DNA of 64,000 nt from Flavobacteriales bacterium. Its GTDB lineage: Bacteria > Bacteroidota > Bacteroidia > Flavobacteriales > Flavobacteriaceae. A program made the position numbers and the translations under genes. Shown piece after piece: positions 62,057-64,000 of this stretch. Every line of letters starts with the position of its first letter. Within the stretch, counting starts at the first letter, position 1. The DNA lies in NCBI GenBank assembly GCA_017303755.1, contig JAFLBS010000002.1, positions 1 through 64,000 on the forward strand, given 5' to 3'. The notes under the pieces were generated by a model. The model searched no databases and had not been told where the DNA came from. It worked only from the letters and a program-made list of their open reading frames with translations.

Positions 62057-62241
62057 TCAATCCGTGTAAACACTTAATTTTCAGATACAAAAAATGCCTT
62101 TTGAAGAAAAAGGCATGTTGATTTTTTGTTAGACTATAAGTTAACTATTTCTACAAAATCACTTTCGGAGAGGATTTTGATTTTGATGCCGGATTGGATG
62201 AGTTCTTCGGCTTTGCAGTGTTTAGTGCTTTTATTGTAACC
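62057..62241. repeat. Direct repeat of about 187 bp, copy 2
   Basis: Similar to 58314-58501 from TCAATCCGTGTAAACAC through the terminator hairpin to the BRCT coding tract. The copies lie in the same orientation about 3.7 kb apart and flank the envelope gene cluster. Confidence 0.8.
62094..62116. terminator. Terminator hairpin of the second BRCT remnant
   Basis: ATGCCTTTT (62094-62102) pairs with AAAAGGCAT (62108-62116); this is the counterpart of the hairpin at 58349-58377. Confidence 0.65.
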
Positions 62242-62250
62242 TCTACAGTA
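62134..62250 (-). pseudogene. BRCT-domain gene remnant, copy 2
   Basis: The minus-strand frame reads YNKSTKHCKAEELIQSGI, then KIKILSESDFVEIVNL, stop. It matches copy 1 at 58394-58580 at most positions but lacks the upstream half; similarity ends near 62241. Confidence 0.7.
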
Positions 62251-62540
62251 TTTTTTTGTTGTTAAGAAGTGGAACCTTAACTTAATGCTATATTTATTGT
62301 GAACATAATAATTATTTTAAGGCTTATTGATTGATGTATTCAATATGTTAATCCACAACATTTCTCTGCTAAGTGGCTGCTGCAACTTTTGGAACGATTT
62401 TTTTTTCGTTACTGAAAAACGAATTTAAGAAAATAAAAGTTCAATTCACTAAAAACTTAGCAATAGCGTGTAAAGGGTTTACTGGTTGGGCGATTTACTT
62501 ATTCCGCTTTTGCATATCGTCGGACTACAAAAACAATAAT

Positions 62541-62923
62541 TCAAGTAACAGTAAAGAAACAACAAAACAGTAAAATTCTTAAATTAATTAAAGTAGTAAA
62601 AAACTCAGGAGATTTACACGTTTTCTCTATTAAACTATCAAATTTACTAAGTAGATAACCCGAAATAAAAGTTCCTAGGATTTTTATAAAACTATTAAAT
62701 TTGCTTTGTTCCTTTTCATCATATATGAGCTTGAAAAAGTTCCAATTAACCAACCTAAAATTGAAGCAAATAGGCAAATCAAATAAGTTAATATGATTTC
62801 ATTAAAATTTTGATTGATATTATAAGCTAATATTACTAAAAGGATTATAAAAATTACTCCAATAACTGCACTTTAAATAATTTTGAAATTTAAGTCTTTT
62901 ATTTTTTCTAATATTCTTCCCAT
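62541..62923 (-). pseudogene. Decayed small membrane-protein gene
   Basis: From an ATG at 62923 the frame reads MGRILEKIKDLNFKII, a TAA stop, then SAVIGVIFIILLVILAY and ILTYLICLFASILGWLIGTF. A frameshift near 62720 then leads into the frame YDEKEQSKFNSFIKILGTFI and SGYLLSKFDSLIEKTCKSP. The pieces would make a protein of about 115 residues with two membrane helices and a charged tail. One stop and one shift show that it is inactive. The family is unknown. Confidence 0.6.
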
Positions 62924-63217
62924 AATCTTAATTTTAAAGAAGAACTTTTCAATTTAGTATTTTGTTCAAGGCTTGTCTGTAATTAGTAACTATTACTAAA
63001 TACAGCCATTGGTTATTTTATAACGTTTTCGGGCTTGGCGAAGGTGGCGATTTTCACCACTAATGTTGATGTGGAGAACCAATGTTTTATTAACCACAAA
63101 TGTGTCTGCGGAGCACTGAACCGCCACTTTTGACAAACCCGTGTGTTATCAGCTGTCCTTCTCGCCCAGTAAATCACAAATGTCTCAAGTCTGCACACAT
63201 ATCTATTTTGACAAATA
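62924..63217. other. Intergenic stretch with cassette-like repeat sequence
   Basis: Bases 63018-63160 are richer in G+C than the surroundings and hold CGTTTTCGGGCTTGGCG, AACCCGTGTGTTATCAGC and similar cores. Sequences like this, with GTTATC- or GCTAAC-type ends, appear between single genes in Bacteroidota and also near 363-376 and 27466-27530 here. A minus-strand open frame over it has no coding character. Confidence 0.4.
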
Positions 63218-63841
63218 TTATGTATTGCCTTTTTTTAAGTCGTTAATAAATGTTTTTAGTTTTTGTTCGGTTGTGTAATTAAATACTCTGAGTTCACTGG
63301 TGCTAAAAGTTATGTTCGGCACTTGGTCGAGTATTTTACTTTGGTTGGTTTGAAAGCACTCAACCAAATTGTTTAAATAGTCAAGTGATGTGTTGGAGTC
63401 CAAATTTCTATTTCTTTTGTGCAAGTTGTCTAACAACTCTGTAGGAGTTGCATCAATTAAAATTATACCTGTAACCAAAGGAAGGTTTGCGATATAGATG
63501 TCAAGCATTTTGCTTAATTCTACCCACTCCACTTGATTGATTAGATTCTTTTGCAGCAGATGAAACGAATACACATAATGATGAACTCTTAAGCTGAAAT
63601 CAGAAACTATTAGTTTGTTGTCTATTGCTTTTTGAATTTTATTAAGGGATTCTAAATAATATGCTGACTGCAATAAATAGTAATTCTGATTTGTTTCTCT
63701 AATTAGATTCCACACTTCGTTTAATGGAGATAGTTCTTCATGCACACATTGCACACTATCACGGCTTTGAAGTAAAATTTTATTGAGCAGGGTTGTTTTC
63801 CCTGACCCTAATAAGCCAACAATTTCAATTCTAGTCTTCAT
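63218..63841 (-). CDS. Deoxynucleoside-kinase-like P-loop protein
   Basis: A 207-residue protein with GLLGSGKTT (9-17) as P-loop, a conserved-type acidic segment VHEELSPLNEVW (about 33-44), a DFSLRVHHYVYS block, and DATPTELLDNLHKRNRNLDS followed by SLDYLNNLVE, as in deoxynucleoside kinases. That enzyme adds a phosphate to a deoxynucleoside for salvage. The DRS-type motif is less clear than in well-known members, so another small-molecule kinase is possible. Its start overlaps the end of the gene at the right edge by 11 bp. Confidence 0.7.
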   Translation of the reverse strand: MKTRIEIVGLLGSGKTTLLNKILLQSRDSVQCVHEELSPLNEVWNLIRETNQNYYLLQSAYYLESLNKIQKAIDNKLIVSDFSLRVHHYVYSFHLLQKNLINQVEWVELSKMLDIYIANLPLVTGIILIDATPTELLDNLHKRNRNLDSNTSLDYLNNLVECFQTNQSKILDQVPNITFSTSELRVFNYTTEQKLKTFINDLKKGNT

Positions 63842-64000
63842 TGAAAAAAGTTAACTGATTTTTAGTAGGTGGTGTAACAGCATCGCCAATACCTTCAAGT
63901 GCTGCTTTAATGTCATTTATTATTGTCTGCATACCGCCTTTTACATATCGAATACCATTCGGATGATATGTGCAACAAACTTTCATCCCGTTAACGGAAA
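63831..64000 (-). CDS. C-terminal part of an unidentified protein (runs off the right edge)
   Basis: On the minus strand the frame enters at 64000 and ends with TAG at 63833-63831. It reads SVNGMKVCCTYHPNGIRYVK, then GGMQTIINDIKAALEGIG and ends QLTFFNED. The YHPNG segment, a histidine-proline motif after a strand, recalls the uracil-DNA glycosylase-like fold, but so little is present that I leave the function open. It overlaps the kinase-like gene by 11 bp, so the two are co-translated and may share a nucleotide-related role. Confidence 0.5.
   Translation of the reverse strand, partial: SVNGMKVCCTYHPNGIRYVKGGMQTIINDIKAALEGIGDAVTPPTKNQLTFFNED

Larger units (their letters stand above)
61995..62540. 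other. Non-coding stretch with the second repeat copy
   Basis: It holds the second direct-repeat copy (62057-62241) with its hairpin and BRCT remnant. Bases 62250-62540 are AT-rich; a 66-codon plus-strand frame at 62373 has no convincing coding character. Confidence 0.5.

Noticed and set aside
62373-62573. Plus-strand frame of 66 residues
   Set aside because: There is no signal, domain or conserved-looking start, and it overlaps the end of the decayed minus-strand membrane gene.
63013-63198. Minus-strand frame of 61 residues
   Set aside because: It covers the cassette-like repeat sequence and has an excess of Trp, Thr and Cys, which is unlike other proteins here.

Overview
The window reads as a chromosomal segment of a flavobacterium (family Flavobacteriaceae, Flavobacterium-like). 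The DNA is AT-rich, roughly 30% G+C by eye. Several secreted proteins end in type IX secretion (T9SS) sorting domains of type A or B. Promoters carry the Bacteroidota -7 element TAnnTTTG, and the gene families (permease/M1 peptidase fusion, small flavobacterial proteins, DUF4238) fit the same group. No rRNA, tRNA or CRISPR array was seen.

Layout. 1-5085: the start of a CPBP-type membrane protease, an ABC permease fused to an M1 peptidase, and its ATPase. 5269-9614: hypothetical protein, HSL-type esterase, GH16-like protein with a changed catalytic motif, DoxX-like protein, beta-propeller lipoprotein. 9653-17423: large secreted T9SS proteins (PKD protein, metalloprotease, NHL propeller, small adhesin-like protein) and a small lipoprotein. 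17556-20182: a LuxR-type two-component system. 20434-29295: more surface proteins, an EreA/ChaN-like protein, a Kelch protein and a dehalogenase-like hydrolase. 27475-31000: decayed DNA with a REP-associated transposase remnant, other remnants and repeats. 32015-38730: a six-gene operon of unknown purpose with its own promoter and terminator. 38905-54531: a defence-like island with a type ISP restriction-modification enzyme, a HEPN-motif protein, a DUF262 protein, a small nuclease, a UvrD-type helicase and a five-gene ABC transporter/methyltransferase/membrane-protein cassette. 54887-62923: DUF4238 protein, secreted caspase-like protein, two BRCT gene remnants in a direct repeat, an envelope gene cluster with a frameshifted lipoprotein, and a decayed membrane-protein gene. 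The right end holds a deoxynucleoside-kinase-like gene and the end of another gene.

Main observation. Five promoters (genes starting at 15967-, 17423-, 20434+, 25241+ and 29295-) each carry the 16-bp palindrome TACCTGAnnTCAGGTA or a one-to-two-base variant. In all five its centre lies exactly 59 bp from the centre of a TAnnTTTG element, and none has a recognisable -33 TTG box. A second, weaker copy lies exactly 24 bp nearer the promoter in each. All five genes encode exported proteins and they surround the two-component system, so the palindrome is a good candidate for the response regulator's operator. The promoter of the 32015 operon has the same 59/35-bp geometry with a different repeat, AAGGGTGTTTTTCCT, suggesting a second regulator of the same class.

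Limits: all family names come from reading motifs by eye. No database search, alignment or statistics were run.
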